From contig NZ_CP043575.1 of NCBI RefSeq assembly GCF_014076495.1, positions 1,550,001 to 1,614,000 on the forward strand: a DNA stretch of 64,000 nucleotides, in the 5' to 3' direction. Of this stretch, positions 1 through 8,727 are shown in pieces. The stretch comes from Comamonas koreensis. GTDB taxonomy: Bacteria; Pseudomonadota; Gammaproteobacteria; Burkholderiales; Burkholderiaceae_C. Numbering within the stretch: position 1 is the first letter of the stretch; every line of letters starts with the position of its first letter. The position numbers and the translations under genes were made by a program. The notes under the pieces are model-generated. The model worked only from the letters and a program-made list of their open reading frames with translations, had not been told where the DNA came from and did not search any database.

Positions 1-129
1 CCCCACAACCTGGCCTATTACCAACGCTTTACGCCGCCGCTGCTACAGCAATGGGCCGATGGCTGGCGCGACCGGCTAGACCCCCAGCACCTTTGCGGCA
101 CCGTGGATTTGGGCACGGCCAAAAACTAA
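1..129 (+). CDS. C-terminal end of an unidentified protein (truncated by window edge)
   Basis: An open frame runs from the first base of the window to a TAA at 127-129 and gives the last 42 residues of a protein, ending LGTAKN. The segment is polar and rich in aromatic and glutamine residues, with no transmembrane stretch or motif I can assign. It lies 69 bp upstream of, and co-directional with, the aminotransferase gene, so the two may be co-transcribed. I do not recognise the family from this fragment. Confidence 0.5.
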   Translation, partial: PHNLAYYQRFTPPLLQQWADGWRDRLDPQHLCGTVDLGTAKN

Positions 130-198
130 GACCCTGGCCATGCCTGCGTTGGCAGACATGGCCAACAACAACCAGAGACAACCCAGCGAGACAAGGCC

Positions 199-1407
199 AT
201 GTCCTTTTTTCAATTCACTCCCGCATTCGCCAACCCCCAGGGCTCGCCCATCCGCGAGCTGTTTCCCTACCTGAGCCGCCCGGGCATGATCTCGCTGGCG
301 GGTGGCTATCCCTCGCCCAGCCTGTTTGACCAGGAAGGCCTGGCAGCGGCGGCCGCGCAGGCGATGACCACCGGCGCCACCGCGCTGCAGTACGGCGCCA
401 CCGAAGGCTCGCCCGCGCTGCGCGAGCAGCTGGCAGCCCAGTGCCAGGCCCGGGGCATCCGCTGCACAGCGGCTGACATGCTGGTGACTACCGGCTCGCA
501 ACAGGGCTTTGACCTGCTGCTGCGCGTGCTGATTCAGCCCGGCGATGCCGTCTGCGTGGAGACCCCGGCTTACCCCGCCACCCTTGCGGCGCTGCGCCAG
601 GCGGGCGCCAGGATGCTGAGCACGCCGGTCGACGGCGATGGCCTGGATGTCGAAGCGCTGGCCGCCATGCTGGCTGCGCTGCCGGTGGCCGAGCGCCCCA
701 AGCTGCTCTACACCGTGCCCAACTTCTCCAACCCCTGCGGCACCTTGCTGACACAACAGCGCCGCGAGCGCCTGGTGCAGCTGGCGCTGCAGTATGGCTT
801 TGTCGTGGTCGAGGACGATCCTTACGGCGAGCTGGCCTTCACCGACGCCCGCCCAGCCCCCGTCTATGCCGCAGCCCAGCAGCAAGTGGGCGAGGCTGAG
901 AACCCGGTGGTCTACCTGTCGAGCCTGTCCAAGACCGTGGCCCCCGGCCTGCGCGTGGGCTGGATGGTGGCCGACCCGGCCGTGCTGCGCCGCTGCACGG
1001 TGGCCAAGCAGACCAATGACCTCTGCACCTCGCCGCTGGCGCAAGCCGTGGCCGCCAGCTACCTGCAGTCGGGCCGCTATGGCCAGGCCGTCGCCAAGGC
1101 CTGCGCTGAATACCAGCGCCGCATGCTGGCCTTGACCCAGGGCCTGAAGGCGCGCCTGGGTGACCTGGTGCAGTTTGTGCAGCCCGCTGGCGGCATGTTT
1201 GTCTGGTTGACGTTTGATGCCCGCATCGATCCGCAAAAGCTGTTTGATGCCGCCGTCGCCGCCAACGTGATCTTTGTGCCGGGCAAAGCCTTTTATGCCG
1301 ACAACGCCCATCTGCATTCGATGCGCCTGTCATTTGCCGCGCCCGATGTGGCGCAGATTGAGCAGGCGGTCGATAGGCTGGCAGAAGCATTTGATAAAGC
1401 CGGCTAA
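199..1407 (+). CDS. PLP-dependent aminotransferase, LysN/KAT II/MocR-like class I fold
   Basis: A 402-residue fold-type I aminotransferase, expected to be cytosolic. The N-terminal part (SRPGMISLAGGYPSPSLF) and the motif SLSKTVAPGLRVGW around Lys245 match the 2-aminoadipate/aromatic/valine-pyruvate group. Lys245 is the predicted Schiff-base lysine. The motif PNFSNPCGTLL near residue 175 holds the conserved Asn-Pro pair. There is no N-terminal winged helix, so this is a free enzyme and not a MocR regulator. The substrate cannot be read from sequence; 2-oxo acid/amino acid exchange is the family role. An intrinsic terminator lies 25 bp after the stop, separating it from the downstream transporter gene. 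Confidence 0.88.
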   Translation: MSFFQFTPAFANPQGSPIRELFPYLSRPGMISLAGGYPSPSLFDQEGLAAAAAQAMTTGATALQYGATEGSPALREQLAAQCQARGIRCTAADMLVTTGSQQGFDLLLRVLIQPGDAVCVETPAYPATLAALRQAGARMLSTPVDGDGLDVEALAAMLAALPVAERPKLLYTVPNFSNPCGTLLTQQRRERLVQLALQYGFVVVEDDPYGELAFTDARPAPVYAAAQQQVGEAENPVVYLSSLSKTVAPGLRVGWMVADPAVLRRCTVAKQTNDLCTSPLAQAVAASYLQSGRYGQAVAKACAEYQRRMLALTQGLKARLGDLVQFVQPAGGMFVWLTFDARIDPQKLFDAAVAANVIFVPGKAFYADNAHLHSMRLSFAAPDVAQIEQAVDRLAEAFDKAG

Positions 1408-1431
1408 TCGCTAGGCAAGCCATAGCACCCG

Positions 1432-1464
1432 AGCCCGTTGGCATCGAAGCTGACGGGCTTTCTT
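1432..1464 (+). terminator. Rho-independent terminator after the aminotransferase gene
   Basis: AGCCCGT (1432-1438) pairs with ACGGGCT (1453-1459) across a 14-nt loop and is followed by a T-rich run, TTCTT. It lies 25 bp past the aminotransferase stop. The rest of the 1408-1699 gap holds only the leader and Shine-Dalgarno of the next gene. Confidence 0.65.
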
Positions 1465-1699
1465 ATTGACGTTTTGTGCTTGGCGCTGAGGCTGTCAGCC
1501 ATGCGTTTCTGCATTCCGCAGATGTTGCTTTGGTATGTTGCTGTTAATTCAGGAGATTTTGGCAAGAATGCCGAGCAGAATGGCACTGTCTTGGACGCTA
1601 TGCCGTGCAGGACTCAAGGCTCAACCGGGGGCGTGTGAGGGATCGGTCGGCATACCAGCCTGTTCTTTCGCCTGTACTCCGATCTTCTGGAGAAACGCC

Positions 1700-2671
1700 A
1701 TGGCTGCTGCACTGTTTTCACGTCGTTCGCTGATGGTCGCTGCGGGCTTGCTGGCTTATAGCGCGCACGCGGCCTACCCTGATAAACCCATCAAGATCAT
1801 TGTGCCCAGCGTGGCTGGCAGCAGCCCCGATGTATTGGTTCGCTTGGTCGGCAATGCGCTGTCGCTGCAGTTGGGCAAGCCGGTGGTGATCGAGAACAAG
1901 GGTGGGGCGGGGGGCAATATCGGCATGCAGGCGCTCGCCAACGCGGCGCCCGATGGTTACACGCTTGGCTACGGCAACAATGCGACGTTGACAACCAATG
2001 AGTTTCTGTTCAGCAGGCTGCCCTATGACCCGCGCAGCCTGGTGCCGGTTGGGGGCATTGCCACGACCAGCAGTTTCTTGCTGGTCAACAACCTGGTGCC
2101 CGCCACATCGGTGACGGAACTGGTGACCTATATCAACAGCTCGGATGCGCCGGTGCATTATGGGTCCGGCGGCATTGGTACCACCAGCCATCTGGGCGCG
2201 GAGTGGTTCAAAACCAAGATGGGGCTGCAATCGGCAGTGCACGTCCCGTACAAGGGCTCACCTCAGGCACTGAACGATTTGGTCGGTGGCACTTTGCAGT
2301 TTTACTTTGAAAACATCGTTACCGCTGCGCCGCAGCTGCAAGCGGGCAAAGTACGCGCGTTAGCCGTGACAAGCGCCGAGCGCTCCCCCCAGTATCCAGA
2401 CATACCGACTATGCAGGAAGCGGGTGTCCAGGGATTTGTAATGAACGCATGGGGAGGGTTGCTGGTACCACCGGGCACACCGCAGAAGGTGCTGACGCGG
2501 CTGAACACGGCATTGAACCAAGTGCTCCAGATGCCCGAGATCAGGGCGCAGCTGGAAAAGATGGCCTACATCCCGCTGGCGGGGGCTCCTGAGGATTTCG
2601 GGGCGCTGGCCGACTCAGAGCGTGCGCAATGGGGGGCCGTGGTGAAAGCAAGTGGTGCCAAGGTGGAATGA
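1700..2671 (+). CDS. Bug (TctC) family tripartite tricarboxylate-type periplasmic receptor
   Basis: A 323-residue extracytoplasmic solute receptor. The start at 1700 is preferred because GGAG precedes it by 7 nt and it begins a clean signal peptide: basic FSRRS, a hydrophobic core, and cleavage after SAHA near residue 24. The mature protein starts AYPDKPIKIIVPS, the family hallmark, and then GKPVVIENKGGAGGNIG, the Bug ligand-binding loop. Bug proteins are hugely expanded in Comamonadaceae and Bordetella; many lack adjacent TctA/TctB membrane partners, and none is seen here. It precedes an N-acyl-D-amino-acid deacylase by 87 bp, so an N-acylated amino acid or related carboxylate is a plausible ligand (inference). 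Confidence 0.92.
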   Translation: MAAALFSRRSLMVAAGLLAYSAHAAYPDKPIKIIVPSVAGSSPDVLVRLVGNALSLQLGKPVVIENKGGAGGNIGMQALANAAPDGYTLGYGNNATLTTNEFLFSRLPYDPRSLVPVGGIATTSSFLLVNNLVPATSVTELVTYINSSDAPVHYGSGGIGTTSHLGAEWFKTKMGLQSAVHVPYKGSPQALNDLVGGTLQFYFENIVTAAPQLQAGKVRALAVTSAERSPQYPDIPTMQEAGVQGFVMNAWGGLLVPPGTPQKVLTRLNTALNQVLQMPEIRAQLEKMAYIPLAGAPEDFGALADSERAQWGAVVKASGAKVE

Positions 2672-2720
2672 GGTCGCGCCTGTCTACTGCATTCCGTTGG
2701 TGCAGGGAATCCATCCATCC

Positions 2721-2756
2721 TCTTTGGGCGAGCAAGCATCTTTGGGCGAGCAAGCA
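2721..2756 (+). repeat. Perfect 18-bp tandem duplication in the deacylase ribosome-binding region
   Basis: TCTTTGGGCGAGCAAGCA occurs twice back to back (2721-2738 and 2739-2756), ending 2 bp before the ATG at 2759. The purine-rich GGGCGAG in the second copy lies at Shine-Dalgarno distance. The duplication therefore supplies two candidate ribosome-binding segments. Confidence 0.9.
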
Positions 2757-2758
2757 AG

Positions 2759-4255
2759 ATGAAGACGCAGGCATTTGATGTGGTAATCCGAGGCGGTGTG
2801 GTCATCGACGGCAGTAACTGCCCCCGCTACAGAGCCGATGTAGGCATTCGAGGCACGATGATTGCCGCCATGGGTGACCTGTCCTCAGCCACCGCCCATC
2901 GGGTTATCGACGCCAACGGCAAGATAGTGGCACCCGGCTTTATTGATGCGCACTCGCATGACGACCAGGCGCTGCTGCTGCAGCCGCAGATGGAGTGCAA
3001 GCTCTCACAAGGGGTGACGGCAGTGGTGACCGGCAACTGCGGTATTAGCGCTGCGCCGCTCTACCCGGATTCGCCGATGCCCGCGCCGCTGAACCTGCTC
3101 AGCGATGCTGCCATGCGGTTCACGACCTTTCAAGCCTATGCGCAGACGCTGCGCACATCACCGCCTGCGGTGCATGTGATTCCGCTGGTGGGCCATACCA
3201 ACCTGCGGGTGTTGGCAATGGCAGACCTGAACCGGGCGGCCACTGCGGAAGAAATTGTTCAAATGCGGGCATTGCTGCGTGAGGCGCTGGTGGCTGGAGC
3301 AGTGGGGCTGTCATCGGGCACCTATTACCCGCCCGCTGCAGCTGCGACCATGCAAGAGGTGTGCGATGTAGCCCAACCCTTGGCCGAATTTGGCGCGCTG
3401 TATGTGAGTCATATGCGTGACGAGGCTGTGCACAGCCAGCAGTCGATTGATGAGACCTTGCAGATTGGACAGCACGCGCAGGCCGCCGTCGTCATTTCGC
3501 ACCACAAGCTGCAGGGTCAGGCCAACTGGGGGAATTCGGCGCAGACATTGCCGCAGATCGAAGCGGCCATGCACTGCCAGTGCGTGGCACTTGATTGCTA
3601 TCCCTACCACGCCAGCTCCACCATGCTGCACCTGCAGGAAGAGCGCTTGTCCGGCAAGATCGTGATAGCCGACAGCGGACCTCATCCCGAACTGCAAGGC
3701 AAGGAGCTGGGCGACATCGCCAGGGACTGGCAGGTGTCTCGCGCCGAAGCCTCCAACCGCCTGCAACCGGCCAGCGCCATTTATTTCAACATGGATGAGG
3801 GTGATGTGCAGCGCATTTTGCAGTTTGCTCCCACCATGATTGGCTCAGATGGCGTGCCCTCCAACGAGCGACCGCACCCGCGCCTGTGGGGTACCTTCCC
3901 CCGCGTGCTGGGGCACTACAGCCGTGATCTGGGCCTGTTCCCGCTGGAGACCGCCGTCTGGAAAATGACGGGCCTCACTGCCCAGGTCTTTGGTATCGAA
4001 AAGCGAGGTGTGTTGGTCGAAGGCCATTACGCAGACCTGTGCGTGTTTGATCCCCAGGCCGTGCGTGATACCGCTACCTATGACGATCCGAAACAGCCCG
4101 CTGTCGGCATCGACTGTGTCATTGTCAATGGCGCCATCGCCTACGAGCAGGGTGCTTACCAAGGAAGTCGGACGGGCACCGTGTTGCGGCGCACGTTGCC
4201 TGCCAAGACAAGCCCAGGCTTGCAGATACTGGCTGAGCCAGGGAGCCGCCTGTAA
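2759..4255 (+). CDS. N-acyl-D-amino-acid deacylase (amidohydrolase superfamily)
   Basis: A 498-residue zinc amidohydrolase. The N-terminus FDVVIRGGVVIDG and the metal motif FIDAHSHDD (His65, His67) are typical of D-aminoacylases. The following TGNCG (Cys94) matches the conserved metal-bridging cysteine of the N-acyl-D-amino-acid deacylase group. The C-terminal TAQVFGIEKRGVLVEGHYADLCVFDP is the usual closing beta-domain. The family hydrolyses N-acyl-D-amino acids to D-amino acid and carboxylate; N-acyl-D-glutamate and -aspartate variants exist and cannot be separated here. There is no signal peptide, so it acts in the cytosol. It probably forms a transcription unit with the Bug receptor upstream, suggesting uptake and hydrolysis of an acylated substrate. 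Confidence 0.88.
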   Translation: MKTQAFDVVIRGGVVIDGSNCPRYRADVGIRGTMIAAMGDLSSATAHRVIDANGKIVAPGFIDAHSHDDQALLLQPQMECKLSQGVTAVVTGNCGISAAPLYPDSPMPAPLNLLSDAAMRFTTFQAYAQTLRTSPPAVHVIPLVGHTNLRVLAMADLNRAATAEEIVQMRALLREALVAGAVGLSSGTYYPPAAAATMQEVCDVAQPLAEFGALYVSHMRDEAVHSQQSIDETLQIGQHAQAAVVISHHKLQGQANWGNSAQTLPQIEAAMHCQCVALDCYPYHASSTMLHLQEERLSGKIVIADSGPHPELQGKELGDIARDWQVSRAEASNRLQPASAIYFNMDEGDVQRILQFAPTMIGSDGVPSNERPHPRLWGTFPRVLGHYSRDLGLFPLETAVWKMTGLTAQVFGIEKRGVLVEGHYADLCVFDPQAVRDTATYDDPKQPAVGIDCVIVNGAIAYEQGAYQGSRTGTVLRRTLPAKTSPGLQILAEPGSRL

Positions 4256-4311
4256 GCCGTACCTCGGTCGCTGACATCGCCTTCGAAAACCATGGCACAC
4301 CATCGCGCCAG

Positions 4312-4330
4312 AGCCCACAGAATGTGGGCT
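4312..4330. terminator. Hairpin between convergent genes, possible terminator
   Basis: AGCCCACA and TGTGGGCT form a perfect 8-bp stem with a GAA loop, between the deacylase stop (4255) and the converging TonB receptor stop (4398). Neither side carries a clear T tract, so termination is only inferred from position. Confidence 0.35.
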
Positions 4331-4397
4331 GTGGCATTTGTCACCAAGATGGGCGCAATGGTTGGCCACCCGGCCCAGGTACCGCTATGGTGACCGC

Positions 4398-6803
4398 TTA
4401 GAAGTCGTAACGCATGCCCACATTCACGCTGCGCGGCGCTCCCCAGGTGTAGTACAGGCCAATGGCGCTGAAGTTGTTCACACCCGCTTTGTAGTGCTTG
4501 TCCAGCGCGTTGTTGACGTTCAGGCTGAAGGACAGTTGCTTGTCGACCTGGTAGCGGGCCATCAGGTCCAGCACCGCGTAGCTGCTTTGTTCCAGGGTAG
4601 CAGCGCTGTTGCTGACGGAGGTCTTGTCCTGCCAGCGGGTGGAGGCACCGACGGTCAGGCCACGCAGCGCGCCTTCGTCAAAGCGGTAGGTGCTGCCCAG
4701 CTTGAACTGGTACTCGGGGTACTGGCTGGTGTTGCTCAGCGAGCTGTTTTGCCGCACCAGGCTGCCCTGGGCCTGCCAGCCGCGCGCCAGCTCGCCCGAC
4801 AGCTCCAGCTCCCAGCCGTGGCGGGTGGCAGAGGCGACGGAGCGGTAGGCGGTGTCGCCACCAGGGGTGAGGCCACCGGTTTCCTCGGCGGTATTCTTGG
4901 TCTTGATCCAGTAGTGGCTGATGCTGGCGTTGAGGCGCTTGTCAAAGAACTCGCCCTTGATGCCGACCTCATAGGTGTTGCCTTCTTCGGGCTTGAGGGT
5001 GCGGCCCTGCTCGTCCTGCGAGGTCTGGGGCTGGAAGATGCTGGCGTAGCTGGCGTAGGCCGACATGTTGGGGTGGAAGTCGTAGACCAGACCGGCGTAG
5101 GGCGTGTAGACCGCGCTCTCGTTCATGTCGTAGTTCCACCAGTAGGGGGTGATGTCGCGCTCCTCGAACTTGGTCACGCGCAAGCCGGCAATCAGCTGCA
5201 GCGGATCGCTGAGCTGAAAGCGGCCAGCCGCATAGGCGTAGCGCTGTTTTTGGCTGAAGCGGTTGTTGCCATAGGTCCAGCTGCTGGTGTCGGGCTCGGG
5301 CAGGTAGGCGCCGCCCTGGTCGTAGCTGGTGCCCAGGCCATCGAGCGGCAGCAGGGTCAGCGCGTTCAACGGCAGCTTGACGCTGCTTTGGAAGCGCGAG
5401 ATACCGATGCCGGCGAGCAGCTCATGCTGGCGGCCCAGCAGACTGAACAGGCCCTTGATGTCCAGGTTCACGGTCCAGTTGTCGTTGCGCATGTCCAGCC
5501 AGCGGCCATAGTTCAGCCGGTCCTGGTCGTAGAGGTAGCCGGCAAACATGTCATCCATGCGCACCTGCTGGTGCGAGAACTTGAGGCTGGTGGACCAGCC
5601 ATTGCCCAGGCGCTGCTCCAGGCTGCCGAAGAGGTTGAGCGCGTTCTGGTCATAACCGCCCCAGGGCGCGCCGGTGTTGAACGAACGCGGACGGTCGGGC
5701 GTTTTGACACCGGCGCGGGTGTAGCCCTGGATGGGTTGGGTGGTGCCGATGCCGTTGGCCGCACGCTGGCGGTAGGTAAAGCCGACATTCAACAAGGTGT
5801 CCGGGCTGAGGTCCGCTTCCAGGGTGCCGAACAGCATCTTGCTTCTGCTGTCTTCATGGTCGCGAAAGCTGCCCGCATCGGTGGCTGAGGCGACCAGGCG
5901 GCCACGCAGGGTGCCCGCCTCGTTGAGCGGGCCGCCGATATCGGCCTGCGCGCGGTAGCTGTCCCAGCTGCCGGCGCTGGCCTGCACGCTGGCCTGGAAG
6001 GTCCGTGTGGGGCGCTTGCGCACCATGTTGACGGTGGCGCCGTATTCGCCCTTGCCAACCACCAGGCCCGACGAGCCCTTGAGCACATCGATGTGGTCGA
6101 TCTCGGCCATGTCGTCGAGCGAGAACAGGGTGCTGGTCAGGTAGTACCAGCCGCTGCGCACTTGGGCCATGCCATCGGTCTGCAGGTTGACCGAAGTGCC
6201 GCGCGCCTGGAAATCGGTGGCATTGCCCTGGCGGTAGGTGCCGATGCCCGGGGTCTGCTCCATCACATCGGTCAAGGTGTCGAGCTTGAAGTCGTCCATG
6301 CGCTGGCGCGTCATCACGCTGACCGACTGCGGGGTTTCGCGCAGGCTCAGGCTCAAGCCCGTGGCGGTGGCGCTGGGGCCGCGCTGGGTATAGCTGCCCG
6401 TGCCTTCGGTGGCACCATCGCGCTGGGCATCGGCCGTCACGGTGACGGTCGCCAGGGTCGCGCCTTCTTCCCCCACCGAGGCGGCCTTGATCACCACCGC
6501 CTGGCCTTCCACCGTGGCCACCAGGCCGGTGCCGGCCACCAGGCGGTCCAGCGCCTGGTTGGGCGTCAAGGTGCCGACGATGGCTGGTGCCCGCTTACCG
6601 GCGACCAGGCCTTGCTGGGCAATCAGCTGGATGCGCGTTTGCCGCGCCCAGTCGTTGAGCGCCTCGGCCAGCGGCTGTGCCGGGATGCTGAAGGCCAGTG
6701 GGGTGGTCGGCAGTGCGGCGCTTTGCGCATGGGCTGCTACGGAGCCCAAGGCCAGGGCCATGGCCAAAGCCAGCGGAGCGGGACGCAGAAGGGGGTACGA
6801 CAT
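4398..6803 (-). CDS. TonB-dependent siderophore receptor with N-terminal STN signalling domain
   Basis: An outer-membrane ferric-siderophore receptor of 801 residues. The start at 6803 is chosen because GAGG stands a few bases upstream and it begins a standard signal peptide ending SVAAHAQS. A secretin/TonB short N-terminal (STN) domain follows, roughly residues 35-110 (FSIPAQPLAEALNDWARQT). Then comes the plug, with RETPQSVSVMTRQRMDDF and PGIGTYRQGN, and a 22-strand-type barrel ending in the outer-membrane insertion signature MRYDF. The STN domain marks a transducing receptor (FpvA/PupB/FecA type) that signals through an inner-membrane FecR to an ECF sigma factor. Both partners lie directly upstream on the same strand. 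Which siderophore it takes is not readable from sequence. Confidence 0.93.
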   Translation of the reverse strand: MSYPLLRPAPLALAMALALGSVAAHAQSAALPTTPLAFSIPAQPLAEALNDWARQTRIQLIAQQGLVAGKRAPAIVGTLTPNQALDRLVAGTGLVATVEGQAVVIKAASVGEEGATLATVTVTADAQRDGATEGTGSYTQRGPSATATGLSLSLRETPQSVSVMTRQRMDDFKLDTLTDVMEQTPGIGTYRQGNATDFQARGTSVNLQTDGMAQVRSGWYYLTSTLFSLDDMAEIDHIDVLKGSSGLVVGKGEYGATVNMVRKRPTRTFQASVQASAGSWDSYRAQADIGGPLNEAGTLRGRLVASATDAGSFRDHEDSRSKMLFGTLEADLSPDTLLNVGFTYRQRAANGIGTTQPIQGYTRAGVKTPDRPRSFNTGAPWGGYDQNALNLFGSLEQRLGNGWSTSLKFSHQQVRMDDMFAGYLYDQDRLNYGRWLDMRNDNWTVNLDIKGLFSLLGRQHELLAGIGISRFQSSVKLPLNALTLLPLDGLGTSYDQGGAYLPEPDTSSWTYGNNRFSQKQRYAYAAGRFQLSDPLQLIAGLRVTKFEERDITPYWWNYDMNESAVYTPYAGLVYDFHPNMSAYASYASIFQPQTSQDEQGRTLKPEEGNTYEVGIKGEFFDKRLNASISHYWIKTKNTAEETGGLTPGGDTAYRSVASATRHGWELELSGELARGWQAQGSLVRQNSSLSNTSQYPEYQFKLGSTYRFDEGALRGLTVGASTRWQDKTSVSNSAATLEQSSYAVLDLMARYQVDKQLSFSLNVNNALDKHYKAGVNNFSAIGLYYTWGAPRSVNVGMRYDF

Positions 6804-6821
6804 GGAGGTCCTCAAAGTAGT

Positions 6822-6840
6822 CAATGCAAATCATTCCTAC
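6822..6840 (-). promoter_or_regulatory. Weak Fur-box-like sequence upstream of the siderophore receptor
   Basis: Read on the minus strand, this stretch contains AATGATTTGCATT, which matches about 11 of 19 positions of the Fur consensus. It lies about 20 bp before the receptor start codon. The match is partial, and the main Fur site of the locus is the one before the sigma factor gene. Confidence 0.35.
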
Positions 6841-6916
6841 TGAGGTAGACGCACGAGTTCCGAGAAATACGGTAGTCAGCGCGAAAAATATTAAAATTTT
6901 CTGGGGCTTGGCGACG

Positions 6917-8035
6917 TCAACGCAGCGCGCGTATTTCCAGTCCGCCCGCCACCTGCTGCAGTCGCACCGGCAGCGCATGGGGCAGCACCTTGCGCAAGGT
7001 CTGGGTATCGCTGGGGTCAAAGGTGCCGCTCAGGCGCAACGCGGCCACGGCCGGGTCGCTGATTGTCAGGCCCGTGCTGCCATAACGCTCAAACTCGGCC
7101 AGCGCCTGCGCAAGCGGCGTGTTGACAAAGCTGATGCGGTGCTCGCGCCAGGCGGCAATGCCTTCGGCGGCGACCGCTTGGATGGGGCTCAGGCCACCTT
7201 CGGGGTTGGCGCTGATCTGCTGGCCGGCCACCAAGGTCTGGGCTTCGGGGAGCTGCGTCAGCGCGGGGCCGGGCGCGCCATCGCGGCGTACCACGCGCAC
7301 CTTGCCTTCTTCGACGGCCACGCGCACGCCATCGCTGTCAGCCAGACCCGGTGTATAGCGTACCGAAAACCGGGTGCCCACCACGGTGATGCCGACCGGG
7401 CCGCTCAGCACATGGAAAGGGCGCTGCGGAGCGGCCTGCACGCTGAACAGGGCCTGGCCTTCGTGCAGCAGCACTTCGCGGCGGTCGCGGTAGTAGGCCA
7501 CCTCCAGCCGGGTGGCGGTATCGAGGCGCAGCTCGCTGCCATCGGGCAGCTGTACCTGCAACTGCTGGCCGCGCTGCGAGGCATAGGCCTGTTTGAACAC
7601 GGGTTGCGCCTGCCAGTGCTGCCAGGCCAGCAGGCCCGTGCCGCTGGTCATCACGATCGCAGCGGCCATGCCCAGCGATGGCAACAGCCAGCGGCGGCGC
7701 AAGGCTGGCAGGGCTGCGGCAGGCGCAGGCGCAGACGCTGCTGCGGCCGGGCGCGGCGTGGGGGCAGCAGCGGCCGTGGCGCTTGGCAGCGCCTTGTCAT
7801 GCGCCAGGTTGCGGCGCAACTGGGCGATGGCATCGGCTGGCATGGCATCGATCGCGCGCCAGTGCTGCTCCCACTGCACATAGGCGGCGCGGTGCGCGGC
7901 ATCGGCCGCCAGCCACTGCTGCAAGGCCTGCTCTTCCGCCGTGCTCCAGCTCTCGCGCTGGCGCCGGACAAACCAGTCCAGCACCTGCTGGCGCAGGCCG
8001 GCGGTGTTCTCTGGTGGCAGGGGCGATGCGTTCAT
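6917..8035 (-). CDS. FecR-type sigma-factor regulator (anti-sigma/transmembrane signal relay)
   Basis: 372 residues with the FecR layout. A cytoplasmic N-terminal DUF4880 segment (LRQQVLDWFVRRQRESWSTAEEQALQQWL, with conserved WEQHW) binds the sigma factor. One membrane segment follows near residue 160-180 (WLLPSLGMAAAIVMTSGTGL). The periplasmic FecR domain (LPDGSELRLDTATRLEVAYYRDRREVLLHEGQALFSV) and a C-terminal STN-like FecR_C domain (LAQALAEFERYG) complete it. The start at 8035 is a choice: ATGs at 8095 and 8104 are also in frame, would overlap the sigma gene, and have no better ribosome-binding site. The 40-bp gap to the sigma gene and 113 bp to the receptor suggest one regulatory unit. 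Confidence 0.9.
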   Translation of the reverse strand: MNASPLPPENTAGLRQQVLDWFVRRQRESWSTAEEQALQQWLAADAAHRAAYVQWEQHWRAIDAMPADAIAQLRRNLAHDKALPSATAAAAPTPRPAAAASAPAPAAALPALRRRWLLPSLGMAAAIVMTSGTGLLAWQHWQAQPVFKQAYASQRGQQLQVQLPDGSELRLDTATRLEVAYYRDRREVLLHEGQALFSVQAAPQRPFHVLSGPVGITVVGTRFSVRYTPGLADSDGVRVAVEEGKVRVVRRDGAPGPALTQLPEAQTLVAGQQISANPEGGLSPIQAVAAEGIAAWREHRISFVNTPLAQALAEFERYGSTGLTISDPAVAALRLSGTFDPSDTQTLRKVLPHALPVRLQQVAGGLEIRALR

Positions 8036-8075
8036 CTCGTGGTCAATTCTGGAGTCGGAGGCGGGCATGGGCGGC

Positions 8076-8615
8076 TCATGGCTTGGCGCGTCCATGGCGG
8101 GCATGTGCAGCACCGTCGAGCCGGTCCTGGCAACGCCAGCAGGCCTCCATCGCGATTTGCAGCTGCATCTCGACCGTGCGGGTGGAGATGCCCATGTGCT
8201 CGGCGATCTGGGCATAGCTCAGGCCGTCGAACTTGTAGAGCATAAAGGCTTCGCGGCAGCGCGGGGGCAATTGGTCGATGGTGGCGACCAGGGCCGCCAG
8301 ACCTTCGCGCGAGGCCAGGATGGTCTCGGGCTCCAGGGTGCGCGGGCCCGGCAGGTGCTCCAGCGCCGGCTCATCGCCGGCTGCGGGCGCTGCGGTCTCC
8401 AGCTCGGCGCGAATGCTGCTGCGCCGGTGCTGGTCGATGACCAGGTTGCGGGCGGTGCGGTAGAGCAGCGCGCGCGGGTCATGCACGGCCTGGCCGGTCT
8501 GCTGGGCCGCCAGCACGCGGGCATAGCTCTCCTGGGCCAGATCGGCCGCCGTGTCGCGGTCCTGTACCGATCGGGACAGAAAGTTCAGCAGTTCGCGGTA
8601 GTAGCGCTCAAACAC
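8076..8615 (-). CDS. FecI-like ECF RNA polymerase sigma factor
   Basis: About 179 residues from a GTG at 8615. Region 2 is visible in ERYYRELLNFLSRSVQDRDTAADLAQESYARVL and LLYRTARNLVIDQHRR; region 4 in LPPRCREAFMLYKFDGLSYAQIAEHMGISTRTVEMQL. That domain order and length is the iron-starvation ECF (FecI/PupI/FpvI) class, directing transcription of the linked receptor. The frame stays open upstream to 8933 with an ATG at 8723. That ATG would put the Fur box inside the coding sequence and add an unconserved 36-residue tail, so the GTG after the operator is preferred; no strong Shine-Dalgarno settles it. Confidence 0.85.
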   Translation of the reverse strand: MFERYYRELLNFLSRSVQDRDTAADLAQESYARVLAAQQTGQAVHDPRALLYRTARNLVIDQHRRSSIRAELETAAPAAGDEPALEHLPGPRTLEPETILASREGLAALVATIDQLPPRCREAFMLYKFDGLSYAQIAEHMGISTRTVEMQLQIAMEACWRCQDRLDGAAHARHGRAKP

Positions 8616-8708
8616 CAGGCGGCCGTTGCAAAAAGGGAAAGAGGGGACTTCGCAACCGGTGGACGCCGTCGCCGTGGCCAGGAACGCAGTCCTGCCATAT
8701 ACGCAAAT

Positions 8709-8727
8709 GGGAATTGTTATCATTATC
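8709..8727 (-). promoter_or_regulatory. Fur box upstream of the ECF sigma gene
   Basis: Minus-strand GATAATGATAACAATTCCC matches the 19-bp Fur consensus GATAATGATAATCATTATC at 15 positions, including the first 11 in a row. It lies 94 bp upstream of the chosen sigma-factor start, so iron-replete repression of the sigma-FecR(-receptor) unit is expected. Confidence 0.8.

Noticed and set aside
1535..1699. N-terminal extension of the Bug receptor gene
   Set aside because: The ATG at 1700 has the Shine-Dalgarno and starts the signal peptide; the upstream 55 codons would block export.
6093..6848. Open frame antisense to the N-terminal part of the TonB receptor
   Set aside because: It lies opposite a signal peptide, STN and plug domain that are clearly coded on the minus strand.
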